Positions 1-12,600 of a stretch of 64,000 bases of DNA are shown here, one piece after another. The first letter of the stretch is position 1. Every line of letters begins with the position of its first letter. The position numbers and the translations under genes were made by a program. Below the pieces are notes generated by a model that saw nothing but the letters and a program-made list of their open reading frames with translations, did no database searches and had not been told where the DNA came from. Source of the stretch: Cladopsammia gracilis (taxonomy: Eukaryota; Cnidaria; Anthozoa; Scleractinia; Dendrophylliidae); the NCBI GenBank assembly GCA_022457155.1, contig JAJGOT010000016.1, forward strand, positions 1,687,501-1,751,500. Reading direction: 5' to 3'.

Positions 1-471
1 GTACAGTACCATTCCAAACGTTTTCTTAAGCATTTTTTGTTGGGCGGCCCTGAATAAATAGATAGTTATTCACTCCAGAGTAAGAAATAGTAAAATAAAT
101 GAAGAGGTGAATAGGTAAGTAAAAAATTAAAAAAGTGTCTGTTCATTTACTGTTCCAGATAAAAATAACTCACCATAAGTTTCGTTAACAAAAACAGTTT
201 TTCATTTCCCTTGAACGTTCAAGTTATCGGGATTCTATTGTATATGAAAATCATACGAGTTATAAAGCATTACTAAGAAATCAAAAAGGTCAGTAAATAT
301 CAGATCCCCCAAACAATTATATAAGTTATTTTTAGAACGTACCAGGCCACCTCGGATAATATGACCTCGTGCGTAGCGTGGATGTTAATTAATCGTGGTG
401 GTTTCGTACTGCAGGTGACTTAAGAGACTGCCGGTCGATGTTGGCATTACCGAGACACAAACCTGATAGTG

Positions 472-590
472 ATGATAATGTGATGATGATGATAATGATG
501 ACGATGATGATGATGATAATGATGATGATGATGATGATTACGATAATGACAATGACGATGATGATGAAGATGATGATAGTGAAGATGGTC
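472..590 (+). repeat. (GAT)n-type microsatellite
   Basis: Imperfect GAT/ATG trinucleotide tract with interruptions. It creates spurious Met-rich (+) and Ile-rich (-) open frames. A purer copy of the same motif lies at 6556-6616. Confidence 0.85.
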
Positions 591-837
591 ATAAGATTTG
601 TCAATTTAAAACACAAAACGTCGCATTTGTCCTCAGTTGAAAACAGTACAGATAAAACAAAATATTGAAAACATGTTAGTTGTCTATTGTTCTACCAACA
701 ATGAGATTCGCAGTAGTTTTAATTAAGTCAGTATTTTGTCCGGTATTGTCCAGTTATTGTTTCTCGGTTACCATTATGAACGTATAAATTGTTGTTTTTT
801 TTTACCTTTTTTACTGTTTTTCCTTTTTTTCTTGCAG

Positions 838-923
838 TACCAGGTGAAGCGCCAGTGATACTAGAAGCAACAAGACCTACGTCAACGACAATCGACCGCT
901 ACCGCAATCGGTCGGTACCGTAG
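838..923 (+). CDS. Possible last coding exon of an upstream gene
   Basis: A strong pyrimidine tract ending ttcttgcag precedes an open frame of 28 codons (it contains APVILEATRPTSTTIDRYRN) ending in TAG at 921-923. AATAAA motifs follow near 1337-1360. It looks like a terminal exon spliced in phase 1 from outside the window, but no family is recognisable, and the end overlaps an inverted repeat (905-950 with 1055-1100). It may be chance. Confidence 0.25.
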
Positions 924-1239
924 CATAATTTTACTGTCCTCTTAGCTTTTTCCTGACACACTAAACCGTTGCCAGAATCAGGAAAAACAAATATTCTCAT
1001 GATAGGTTTAGTCTTACTGCTTTAAGGTATACATGTATGTAATGTGTCATGAAATAGCTAAGAGGACACTGAAATTAAATTACGGCACCGACCAATCCAT
1101 CTTAATAAAAACTACTTTTCTGTTTCAGTAATGTCAACATCGGCCGACATGTTTTCCACTCTTGAATCACTCGCAGTGCGAAACCACCATGAGTGCATCC
1201 ACGCTACGCGCGCGAGGTCCATTCGTGGACTGGTGAGTT

Positions 1240-2175
1240 CTGGAATAGGGTATGTATGGGGGAAATATACTTTCTCACCTGCATAATTTCTTGGTATTAC
1301 ACATTGATTTGTAATGAATATGATCCCGTGTTTTTAAATAAAGATGATTTCAAATAAAGATGATGACATGTTGTGTCTTGTTAAAAATTAAAAAGGAAAG
1401 GAAAAAAAATTGACTGATAAAAGGACCAAAAATGCATGCTTTGACTTTCATGTGGCATTGACAATAATAATAATAATAACAATAATAATAATAATAATTT
1501 TAACTTTACTTTTTATTGAATAATATTTTTAACTCTAGTCTCACTAGTTGGAGCACAGGTCACGCCTTGGCGCCCTGTGTTCCCTTTAACTGTATAGTCA
1601 GATAGTTTTTACTGCTGATAATTTAAATTTGTATAGCGCCTATCCAATCCTGCTCTAGGCGCTTTACTCAACATTCCACCAAACAATTAAGTAAAAATTA
1701 ACATCCTAAGTAACATCACCATGTAAGAATTGGTGGGAAACAATCCCGGCAATCCCGGCAACAGTGGCAGAAATCTCGTAGACGGCGTTATAACCGGACT
1801 CATTTCTTGCGGGAAATGATATTCCTCTATAACCATACTGCCTGTCAAGCTCACCAAGGTTGAACTTGTACGGAAATTTCCGACTGTGAATCTTGGTCAA
1901 AACTTTCTTGTGGTAGTAATAACGCAGTGCTCGAATAAGCTTTTGGTAGGTCATGTTCCTTCGGCCATTTCTTTCCCTCCCCCCCCCCCCCCCCCCCCCC
2001 CCACAGCCGTGCAACTTGGTCTGGGTTTAGGATAGCGAACTGCCCGTTTGTTCCCTCCCAAGACATGATCGAATGGAAGCGCGGGTCGACAAGATGTCGA
2101 GAATGAATTCCAAGATCTGGGGCCGTGTTTTTAGTACTTTATCCAGCAAACCTTAGAGTAAAATAGATTGTTACC
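1240..2175. other. Intergenic stretch with simple repeats
   Basis: No gene is recognised. It holds an (AAT)n tract near 1468-1500, a segment around 1620-1700 reminiscent of short interspersed repeats (AGCGCC…AGGCGCT inverted pair), and a C homopolymer of about 24 at 1979-2002. Confidence 0.5.
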
Positions 2176-2433
2176 AGAAACCCATAAGTGGGTTGAAACG
2201 TGCAACTGTCTCTTGTACGCTTCAAAACAAACTTCCGATTATTCAATTTGCTAAGAAGTTGTTACAGCCATATTTGGAAAATGAAGATAAAAATATTAAC
2301 CAATCAATTCGCTAGAACAACTTGCTTCCAATCTCGAGGGACCGAGGGGTTTCCAAATATGGTACTAAGCAAAAAATGAATATTCGGAACCTGTAAATGC
2401 GTGTTACATGCTTCAACCCACTTATGAGTTTCT
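2176..2433. mobile_element. MITE-like element with TIRs, copy 1
   Basis: About 258 bp bounded by inverted ends AGAAACCCATAAGTGGGTTG and its near complement. A second, left-truncated copy lies at 3186-3418 in the same orientation. Non-coding. Confidence 0.6.
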
Positions 2434-3043
2434 GTTGTTCAGCTCAATTATATTATTCTATGTTTTAAATTACAACAACTCGAGGTCGAAAAAATTATCC
2501 AATCATTTCTCTCCAATCCTAACGTACTGTTCAGAATTGTACTAAACGTAACATTTACCATCTTTCTAAATAATCACCAACAACAACAACAATTTATTGA
2601 CAATAATCAAAATAGAACAATATAAAAGGAAAACTAAGAAAATTACAAGCAGAAAAGAACATTTTGCTAGAGTTGCAAATGAATTAATTAATTTATGATA
2701 ATTTATTACACTAGTCTATGCTTTACAATTACCACCTGAGGTATTTACAACAAATTATTAAGTCGACTTCCTGAAATATCTTATCAAATGAGTAACATCC
2801 ATATAACTATCATCATGATATAAAGCATCAAGGAGCATCAATTTTATTTTTTATTTTCGAAATTTAGATTTATTGAGAGTTTTAACAAAGAGTGCAATAG
2901 AATTGCAAATAGATACACCAATTCTAGTAAAAGATATTTTTGATCCTACACTAGGCGAAATGGCCTAATTTAAGTGCTATTAACTTGACTTTAATAAGTG
3001 GTAATAATAAGTTAATACTCTCACTCACTCATGCCCTTTACGC
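2434..3043. other. Intergenic AT-rich stretch
   Basis: No gene is seen. A CAACAACAACAA tract followed by TTTATTGACA at 2578-2600 resembles the 3' tail of a reverse-oriented LINE. An ACTC tetranucleotide tract at about 3018-3034 abuts the LINE 3' end that follows. Confidence 0.4.
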
Positions 3044-3190
3044 CTAGTTGGCATGTAGGGCAGCAACATGTTCCCTCCACATCTGGCGATCCCTTGCCAT
3101 GAACTTGATGCCCTCCCAGGTCTTCCCCATCTCCTTTATTTCTTTCTCAACTGTCCGTTGCCACGTGATCTTGGGGCGGCAACTGCAACT
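3044..3190 (-). mobile_element. LINE ORF2 C-terminal fragment
   Basis: The minus-strand frame reads RPKITWQRTVEKEIKEMGKT followed by W-x16-RDRQMWREHVAAL, the conserved tail of many non-LTR retrotransposon ORF2 proteins (RPK-TW, then DRQ-WR near the stop). Only about 45 residues remain. It is joined directly to a truncated MITE copy (3186-3418), so it is a short 5'-truncated insertion. Confidence 0.75.
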
Positions 3191-3418
3191 GTCTCTTGTA
3201 CGCCTCAAAACAAGCTTCCGGTTATTCAATTTACTTAGAAGTTGTTACAGCCACATTGGGAAAATCAAGATAAAAATATTAGCCAATCAATTTGCTAGAA
3301 CAACTTGCTTCTAATCTCGAGGGACTGAGGGGTTTCCAAATATGGCACTAAGCAAAAAATGAATATTCGGAAGCTGTGAATGCGCGTTAACACGTTTCAA
3401 CCCACTTATGCATTTCTG
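3186..3418. mobile_element. MITE-like element, copy 2, left-truncated
   Basis: About 230 bp match 2204-2433 in direct orientation with scattered substitutions; the left TIR is replaced by the LINE fragment. The right TIR (TTTCAACCCACTTATG) is intact. Confidence 0.7.
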
Positions 3419-3650
3419 GTTACTATTAATAATTAATAATAAGTGGTAAACCACATCCATTCGAAGTATTTTAGCGGTATTTTGGCTTGACTGAAATATC
3501 GTAAACTGAGTTGTCAGTGTTTTTATTTGTGGAAAAGCAGTATAAGCTTAGCTGAAATATAAATGTTGTTAACTGAGTTTTTCTGTCGTTAATTAAGTTT
3601 TTCTTTTCCGATAAACTACAGATCTCTTCATTAGACGTCTTAAGTCTCAC

Positions 3651-3958
3651 TGTTCCTCTGTGCCCACTGTTCCTCTGTGCCCACTGATCCTCTGTGCCCA
3701 CTGTTCCTCTGTTCCCACTGTTCCTCTGTGCCCACTGTTCCTCTGTGCCTACTGTTCCTCTGTGTCCATTGTTCCTCTGTGCCCACTGTTCCTCTGTTCC
3801 CACTGTTCCTCCTGTGTGGCCACTGTTCCTCTGTGCCCACTGTTCCTCTGTTCCCACTGTTCCTCTGTGCCCTCTGTTCCTCTGTTCCCACTGTTCCTCT
3901 GTTCCCACTGTTCCTCTGTTCCCACTGTTCCTCTGTGCCCACTGTTCCTCTGTGCCCA
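3651..3958. repeat. 17-bp tandem repeat, about 18 units
   Basis: Unit ACTGTTCCTCTGTGCCC, with a TTCCC variant and one unit carrying extra bases (CCTGTGTGG). Because 17 is not a multiple of 3, all frames stay open and give repetitive pseudo-proteins on both strands. Minisatellite, not a gene. Confidence 0.92.
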
Positions 3959-4243
3959 TTGAATTATATTGCCTTCAAGTTATGATTAATTATTTTTCAG
4001 ATCCCGCTAAGTAATGATTAACTATTTCAATTCCCGGTATGTAAGGGATCTCCCATTCCTTGTTTCTCTCCCTATGGCGATGTATCGGTTGTTAGGTTGA
4101 ATTGCTCTTTGGCCATGTGCCACTATTGTTTGTGGCGTAACCGTGGCGCGATTTACCCTATCACAGCTCTCTCTAGAATGATTAAGCGACATATATGAGA
4201 TAGGTGAAGTTACCGACTCTCATTATGTTCTAGCCATGGCACA

Positions 4244-4276
4244 CTGACGATGACAAATAAGCCCGAAACAGCTGTC
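4244..4276 (+). ncRNA. Hammerhead ribozyme-like motif (Penelope-type)
   Basis: CTGACGA, a 14-nt stem-II region, then GAAA and the palindromic CAGCTG. Core bases match the hammerhead consensus, and a palindromic stem III is typical of motifs in Penelope-like retroelements. Stem II here is poorly paired, so activity is doubtful. Confidence 0.5.
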
Positions 4277-4464
4277 TGTGTCTGCTTTCTAGTTTTGAGC
4301 GCTGATCATATCAGGTTTGGCCGACCGTAGTGTCATTTCGAGAGAATGCCTTTCCACATTGTTTAATCGGTCCTTGCAGTGGTCTGTTGCTTATCACTGT
4401 TTGTATTTGATCCAATGTGACGCAATAGATCGTTCACGGTATCTGCAGTCGGTGCAGTTTAGTT

Positions 4465-4640
4465 GATTTACTCCAAGATGGCCGCTCTATACATTTTTAC
4501 TAAAAATGTCTAATACTCGTTCGCCTATAACTCTTGAACGAAATGCTCTGGCGCTTTAAAATTTGACCTAGATGTGTAGTTTTAAACTCTCTACAATTCC
4601 ATAAACATTTTGGTATGTTGGAGTCTGTGACGTAATTGAC
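4465..4640. mobile_element. Fragment of a CRE-bearing MITE family
   Basis: The stretch from AAGATGGCCGCTC through GCCTATAACTCTTGAA to TTGACGTCAC matches the right end of the 1148-bp element at 50804-51951. No intact left end is visible here. Confidence 0.6.
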
Positions 4641-5064
4641 GTCACTTCCGTTGGGTTTCTTTCCCAGGCGTTCCGGTGTCACGCGTTTCCTCGTTTGTAC
4701 CTTTCAAAATTTAATGGCAGCCAAAAAAATACGACATGTACATCGAATAAAACGGCCCTCCGGTGCTCGGACTGGTACATGTTACCTTGGATACCAGAGG
4801 GTCTCTCGCAGCACGCTATCTTGAAAAGCCTCTGGTACTGAGACCCGGGGGGCCCCTGGTACTGAGAGGTACGGTTTTTTAAATATAATACCTTGTTTAC
4901 TTTCAACAGATTCGAAAATTGGCGGGATGGTCTTGTAGGGAATTTTAAGACGAGAGTAATCTTTTTAAGCTGTTTTCTAAGGCGCTTTAATATTCTACGT
5001 TCCAGCACACGGCTTTTTCGAGAATTTCATTATGCCGTTTGGCGTGACAACCCGACGACTGCGT

Positions 5065-5084
5065 CACGTGTGGTCAGTCACGTG
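5065..5084 (+). promoter_or_regulatory. Paired CACGTG E-boxes upstream of the dehydratase gene
   Basis: Two CACGTG palindromes, at 5065-5070 and 5079-5084 (the second as TCACGTGA), lie about 250 bp before the predicted start codon, in a locally GC- and CpG-richer stretch. bHLH-zipper factors bind such sites. Spacing and position suit a promoter, but the transcription start is not visible from sequence. Confidence 0.35.
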
Positions 5085-5324
5085 AGGTATTACACGTCAC
5101 GGTTACTGAGCGTGTCACGTCGCAGGTTTTACCCACCCCGGAATTCCCCGGAATAGATGCGCACGGCCGACCAGTTTTCAAAAATACTGTAAGTTATTGT
5201 TGGAGTTCCATCCAACCACTGTGTCTCAGTTCAGCCGTTTTAAATCACCTGCTGATACAACAGATAATCATTCTCGGGTTTCTATCCTACAGACAATTTT
5301 GTCACTATTCCAAGACCGAGCAAT

Positions 5325-6558
5325 ATGGCCGCTCATGAATTGAAGGTAAGCTAAGCATGGAACCTTGAGCTTTCAGTGTGAATGTTTGTTTGTTCAAAAG
5401 GCAGTTTCTGTACACACTAGAAACCTTTATTGTGTACGTGTGAATGTTTGGTTCACTGGTTTTTAAGTATGTACATTTTGTAATGACAAAGTTGGAAATT
5501 GGGACGTCCATTTTTTATCCGCACCCCCCCCCCCCCCCCCCCAAAGATGACAGGAATCCGAACCTTCGATTTATTGTCGGCGCCCTTTGAAAAATGAAAT
5601 TTTTTGTCGGCACCTTTGAAAAAAAACCGGAAGGCTCCAAATTTTGTCGGCTTCTTTGAAGAAAGATTTCGAACCCTTGGATTTCACTACCCGTCATCCT
5701 TAGGGGGGTGCGGATAAAAAATGGAACGTCCCAAGCTTATAAGCTTAAGCTCATAAGCTTATTATTTTTTTGGAGGGCGGCGGGGTGGGGGAAGAGACGC
5801 CCGTAAGTTCTGTATACTGTAGATCTCTACAAATGTAGAAAACACTGGTGATCAATCATGTAATAAGACATTTCAAACCCTCAAATTTTTGTCATAGCAG
5901 CCTTTGGGAAAAATCTTTGCAGGTGGGTGGGGGCAGGGGGGGGGGGGGGGGTGAGGGGAGCAGGGGTTGCTGATAAAAAGGGAATGTCCCAAACCTCTAG
6001 ATGTGCTCTTGTAGGGGTGGCGAATGGTACCTTCAAAATCGTGGGTCTCGGAAAATTTTAGTCCGGTCTCGCAATCTCGGCAGTTTTTATTTTAAGTCTC
6101 AAAGTCTCGTTTGGCTGGTGCTTTTTCTGTCTCGGAGTCTCAGATTTTTTTCCTTAAGGTCTCAGAGTCTCGGATACTTTTGTCAAGCATTCTCGTTCTT
6201 CATCCTTGTTTGTTGTTTGATAGGTGAATCGGATATTTTTGGCACTGAGTCTCGGGCTCGGTTTTTTCCCGCATTGGGTCTCGGGCTCGGATTTCAGTAT
6301 AACGTAACTGCGGTCGCGGTCTCAGATTTTGAAACAAAGGTCTCTGCGTCTCGGCGAGTCTCGGATTTACCATTCGCCACCCCTTCTTGTGAGTTGTACT
6401 CTGTTATGGCATTGAGAGCCATGTTGGGTTGAGGGGGTAGAGATATGTGTGTCAATTAACTTAACTTGATCACTGCATGTAGAAAGTCATAAAAATTGAG
6501 ATTTTATTCCACTGTTACAAACTTTAATTGGTGTCATAATTGACACCAAATGGTCAAA

Positions 6559-6615
<57 letters not shown>

Positions 6616-9600
6616 AAAATTGTCAAATAACAAAAGTGAACACAAGTTGCAAATTTGTTGCATGCGATATTGTGCACAATGACAATGTTACACTTTAGTG
6701 TTCATTTCTTGTAGTCTCAGACCTCTACATTGTATTAAGCCAATTAACTGCTTAGTTTAGAATACATGTTTGTCCGCTACATACAGAAGGGTCAATGAAT
6801 TTTTTAACTTGACAGGTCAACAGTAAAGTACTGACTGGAGACATAGCAGACCAGGCTAGCTGGATTAAAAAGGTACAGAAATGCACTGATTCAAAAAAAG
6901 GCCATCATCAGTAGAATTTGTTTGAATGTACATACATGTACATGTATGCCAGTCAGGCTTGTGTTCCCTTTCACTCCCAGAGTCAATTATAGATACATGA
7001 AGAGTAGTTCTAACTTTTGAGTCTGTTGTCAAAATCCTATGGTGTGACCTTTCAAATGAAACCTCTTCAGCAGTTCTTTTGCAGGGTACCATTTGTTCTA
7101 ACTTTTGAGTCTGTGGATGAAATCCTATCGTGTGACCATTCAAATGAAGCCTCTTCAGCAGTACTTTTGCAGGGTACCATTTGTTCTAACTTTTGAGTCT
7201 GTTGATGAAATCCTATGGTGTGACCATGCAAATGAAACCTCTTCAGCAGTACTTTTGCATTGTACCATTTGTTTTTCAATATTTTACAAAATGAAATTTG
7301 GGATTTTTCAATAATTTTGATTGTTGGCACTGGTTGGAGTTGAAGGGTTAAGTAGATACACTGTATCCTCAAGGAATGCTTTAGTATCCACAGTAGTGGA
7401 GGTGCGAGGGAGAGGGGGCAGGGGAGTGAATAAGGGTGAATTTTGGAATTGGATTAGTGGATCCAACATTAAACCTCCCAATTTACCTGACGGGAATTAT
7501 TTCATATATACACGGACTAATAAAAACTTTAGTTCTAAGTTAATTATTATTTAGTTATTATTAAAATCTTTTTCTTAATATCACAGATAGGAGCAAGAGC
7601 ACATTTGAGAGCCATTGGTTTTAAGGTAAATTTTCATTGTTTTTACCCTGAGGTTTTTACAAAATACAAATTCTCCTCCCTTATCCCCATATGTTTTGTA
7701 TAGAAAAAGTGGGGAGAAGAGAGTTCACCTATGGGTTCATGATCATGTCCCTAATTTTTTTTATCTCTCTACTGATTGACTATATGGATGATATCTGTTT
7801 ACAAACATTCTTTTTGTTATTCAAATGTGCCAACCACTGGAATAAAAGAACCCTTTGTTTCGGCAGCCAATAAGGCTCTAGCTGGTTGGCACATTAATAA
7901 CAATTGGTGACGTCACTGATATCTTCCCTATTTAACATTTTCACTCTCAGTTGGAGAACATACAGTCATGTACACATGTAATGAGTCTGTCTGTCATTGA
8001 AATCCTATGGTGGGACCATTCAAATGAAATCTCTTTGACATTTTTTTTTTTTTTTTTGCATCACACGCAATATGGCACATATATGTATCGTGTATATAAT
8101 TGGTGGTTAAATTAAATCCATGGGAAATAAATTATTATTATTGATAAAAGCATATGCAGCTGTTAATTAGTTGTTCTTTTAAACAATTAACTCTGTTTTT
8201 AATATAAAGCATAGTAATTTTGCAAGTTTACAATGCAAGCACATTAGTACAAACTTTAACACTGTAAGCATAATTATTAATGCTGGTAGTTAATTTAAAT
8301 GTGCCTTAAATGTTACACCAGATACATGATGAAGGGCTCCTACATGTATGAGCCAACTCGTGATATACAAAACAACCTTCTGACCCTCTCCTCCCTTACG
8401 CACGTAGGTGTTCACATGTACATGCATGTATCTCCACCGATCCCCTCTCACTCCCTGCATCCAACTCCACACCCTTCCCTCCCTCCAACGATGTACATGT
8501 ATGGCTCTTTTGGGCTCAATGTTCACCAACCCTCCCCTCTCTTTCACATTGTGTTCCACCAAACCCCCCCCCCCCCCCTTCCGCCCTGCATCCAACTCCC
8601 CACCCTTCCCTCCCTCCAACGCTGTTCTTTTGGGTTCAATGTTTACCAACCCTCCCCTCTCCTAATTGCGTTTTGTTACATGTACACTGACCCCCACCCC
8701 CCACATCCAACTCCCCACCCTCTCCTCCCTTTCAACACCATCCTCGTGGGTAAAGCAAGGTGACCATTACACATGACTGTATTTGACACTTACAATGTAT
8801 ATTGTTTGCTTGATGAACAGTTTTGATGCATAGTGATTTGTAATAAAGGACCTCCAAATAACTGTACTTGCATGAACATGCAATTGTTCTCTAATTCCAT
8901 TATTCTGTGATCCTTGTTAATATTTACACTGTAGGATGAAGATTTTCTAAAACCACTTATAACAGTAGCATGCCCTTACATCAATGTAATGCCATGCAAT
9001 TTCCACTTCAGGTAAATTAATACACTGTAATCTACTGTACATATCTTAACAAATCAATGTAATTTACAGTATAGTCATTATTCTGGCATTTTTCCATGGT
9101 TGTACATTATGTATCATTATAATTTCAGGGGTCAGGAATTTAGCCTTCCTAATTGTTTGTTTGTTAGTGTCCTTTTGCTTTTTCTCGGGGGTGGGGGGGG
9201 GGGGGATTGGTCATGCTGGTATTGACTGATGCATAAATTAATGTTTTTTTGTATATTTGCAGAATTGTATGGGAAATGGGAAGGGAGACTAAAAATAAAA
9301 TTGGGCACTGTTGGAAATGACTGAAACATGATATTTATTTTTAATTTCACACTACACGTTCAATTTTTTTATGTTTTTTTTATAGATGTGTAGTCATGTG
9401 CTAGAGATCATGCAAATATAAGAAATAAAATAAAATTTAGAAGAATCTCAATGCAAACTTGAACCCCAATTTAATTTTGCGTGCCAGTTTATTCAAATTT
9501 TTAAATTTCATTTTTGTGCATTTTTTGGAAGGAAATAATTTATATATTGAGTAACCTGTCCAACCCATTTCAATCCGATCAAGGCAAAATGATTTTTTTT

Positions 9601-12600
9601 TAGCATTTACATGGCAACCATTAAATTTGCATGTTCCTGAAGTTCCAAAAGATAGTCAGCAAAAGTGACGTCTTTCAATCACAATTCAGTTGCTCACGAT
9701 GACAATGCAATTATGCAGATGGCGGCACAAAATAATAGTTAATGAACAAAAACAATGCCTCTGCACTTGCATTGGACATTTTGATACATTTCTTTGCCGT
9801 TCAACCCTGCAAAACAACATTACTCGGAAGAGAGGGATTTTTGAATTTCTCATGTCACTTTTACTTGTATTTATTTTGGAACTTCAGGAACATGTAAATT
9901 TAATGGCGGCTGTGCAAATGCGAAAGTACAAAAAAAAATTTTCTTGATCAGACTAAAAAACAGTCTGGACCATTTCCTTTGAAATGTGAAGAAAAAATGA
10001 AATTTAAAAATTTGATTTTGATCAAACTGGCTGCACAGTAAACTTCTCCCTAAAACTTTAATTAACCAGACACAGTTTCATCCCAGTCCTACAAATTCAC
10101 TACAGGATTTCACCTTCAATAACTCAAACTTTCTACCTCCTAATTGGACAGTTATTAATTAAAAGGAGTGTTACACTCTATATTGTTTTCATCGACAATG
10201 AAATCAACCATACAAAGCCATGTAAAAATATCTTTACAGGGAGCTTGCAGATCTTGTGATAAAAGCTGTCGAGGAACAAGGAGGTACAGTGTCGCTGTAT
10301 TAATTTATTGTCCGAGCATATTATATTTGTTTAGAAACTAATACATGTATATCTTAGAGATATGACTTTCTCGCCGGCTGAGCGTGCGAAAGAGGCGAGA
10401 AATGAGGTTCTCACACACTGAAGGGGGGCTGGACCCGAGTTAGGATGTCACGTGCCCTACTAGTCCCGTGACTCAGTTTTTCTGTTTCTTGCCATACGAG
10501 CAACAGCTTTCCCACCCACCCAGCCCTCTGCCAGTCCGTATGCATCTTGCGAGCCCCTGTAGCCTTGATGCTCGGTCTTAATCTACAGGCTTAGGTCGTG
10601 TTTTTACCGGTAGTGTCACATTTATTATCATCATATAAGTCAGTTTTTTGGTTTGTTAATAAAGTGCTGTTGCCTTGTATGGCATTCAGTGTGTGAGAAA
10701 TTATATTATAATATTTTTAAATGTAGGAGGTACAGATCAAATTTCAATCAGTAATTTAATTTTGCTTTACTTTGTCAAAGTAACTAATAAAACCATGTAT
10801 GTTTAAAATAATATATTATTAATAAGCTAATTACAGACGTGTTATGTGTTATCTTAAATTTTAGGACGTGATATGTTGTTTGGTGTGTGACAAATGCAGA
10901 CTGCAGATTCACAGACTTTGTTCTGTGCAAACCTTCTATACTGTTTTGTGGAAAAAAGGACCTTTGTTCAAACCGCCTACTGTCTACAGGTGTAACTGCT
11001 TATAAACAATGCAGAAATGCTGAACATTAATAAAAGTATTGGGTAATTAAACTGAGAGGTGTGTGTTGAGAAAGTCATAATTATAACATTTTATTGAGAT
11101 CATAATCTATAGTCTAGATCGTCTCCATTTGTCGCACACCATATAATTATATTATAATTATAATTATGTTATATTGTAATGCATTGTTTAGCGGTCATGA
11201 AATCATTGAATGTGTAATACATATAATTATAAAAATTATAAAAATTTTATATATTTTTGAAAAAAAAAGTAGAGACAGTTATATGCAAAGGAAAAAAATC
11301 AAGTTCTGGATAAAATTGGAGTTTGCTTATAATCCATATGCTTTAGGCTGTTAAGCATGACTGTGTGATGTAACCAAATAATTTTGTTTTCCAGGAAAGG
11401 CTGTTTTGAGCTGCACACCTGTAATAAGTGATGCTATGACAATGGTATTGTTTACTACTACATGTACCTACAATCTCTTGTAAAATGCATTATTTTTAAT
11501 GTTACTTTGTGCCTTGTATAGACCTTCTGCACCTTAGGTTCCTGTCCCCTGTACATGCCCCGCCCTACATTCTAACACCCATTTTTTTTCATTTCCTAGG
11601 GTACAAGTGGTATGAAATATTCTCTGATATCAAGGGACTGGATTACAGACTGTATAGAAATTACACATTCTGGTTACACTGGGGTAAGATAATTTCAGCG
11701 CATACACTGTACATGTGTATAATGTGTGTTCAAATTTTTCTTTATTTAAACCAGTTTGATTTTTGTTTTCCTTTGTCTAGAATATGATAAATGAATCTGA
11801 GACAAGGGAAAATAAAAATTAAACTGGTTTGAAAATGTCAAACCAAAGAAAACTTTGAACAGAGCCACAACATTTAATTATAATGTTGTTAATTAAACTA
11901 TAGTTTGAAGATACTGTTTATACAGTCCATTCTATTCCAATTGGTTTGTAGCTTGTGGATGTGTGCAGACAGTGAGTGAATCACACCGTATTACACCAAA
12001 CATGTGCACTGATGTACATATACAATCTTGTAACTTTAGGTGTAGCAAGTCACGTTTGTATTTGCTGTAAATCCTCTATTAAGCCACACCCAGGTGGCTT
12101 ATTTATTTAAGGTACTGTGCTTTCAAGGGGGGAACAGGGGGACTTATTGATTTAACAAATCGCACATGCACATGTACACTATCAGGATTATAATAAAATT
12201 ATGATATGATAAGCAAGGTTTCTTGAGGACAGATTTGTGGTTCCAGGCACTATACTGCAGTTTTAAATAACCTGAAGACGTTAACAATATTCTTCACAAG
12301 GAACTACAGTAGAACAAAAAAGTGGAAAAACCAAAGCATATGAAGTTGGAGGTCATGCAGCCAACAATAAAGAACAAATTGGTGTGAATCATTTAAATGT
12401 GTAACATTGTTTAGCCTGGTTTTATTCTGAATATCGCTCTTTAATATTTAGCGTACAATCAATGCCTACAGTCTTGTAACACATTATTGCATGTAAAGCA
12501 TTCACCCAATCAATAAAACAATCACGTTACAAACTGAACTTCCAAGATACATTAATTTTGTAGTAGTGTATGCAGTGTATTTTTTTCTGAAGGGGAGGGG

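Larger units (their letters stand above)
345..1240. repeat. Nested imperfect inverted repeat (foldback-like)
   Basis: The segment around 345-450 reads, on the opposite strand, like 1130-1235: both contain GCAGTnCGAAACCACCA and the ATCCACGCTACGC block. An inner pair, 905-950 and 1055-1100, is also inverted (shared GTCCTCTTAGCT). A GAT/ATG microsatellite (about 470-590) lies in the left arm and may explain the unequal arms. Confidence 0.5.

Noticed and set aside
389..668. Ile-rich and Met-rich open frames
   Set aside because: Both strands of a GAT microsatellite.
1132..1235. Possible first exon (ATG followed by a GT donor) of the dehydratase gene
   Set aside because: The ATG at 5325 gives a short exon that fits the N-terminus and phase of exon 2; the 1132 frame has no family similarity and lies in an inverted repeat.
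3471..3962. Several overlapping open frames of 100-160 codons on both strands
   Set aside because: They are translations of a 17-bp minisatellite; every frame is open because the unit is not a multiple of three.
6001..6432. 143-codon open frame in intron 1
   Set aside because: It almost entirely covers a TIR element made of TCTCGG repeats; no protein family is visible.
8299..8763. Proline-rich frame of 154 codons and its antisense partner
   Set aside because: C-rich dispersed repeat with poly-C; shared non-coding blocks recur at 56.8-57.0 kb.
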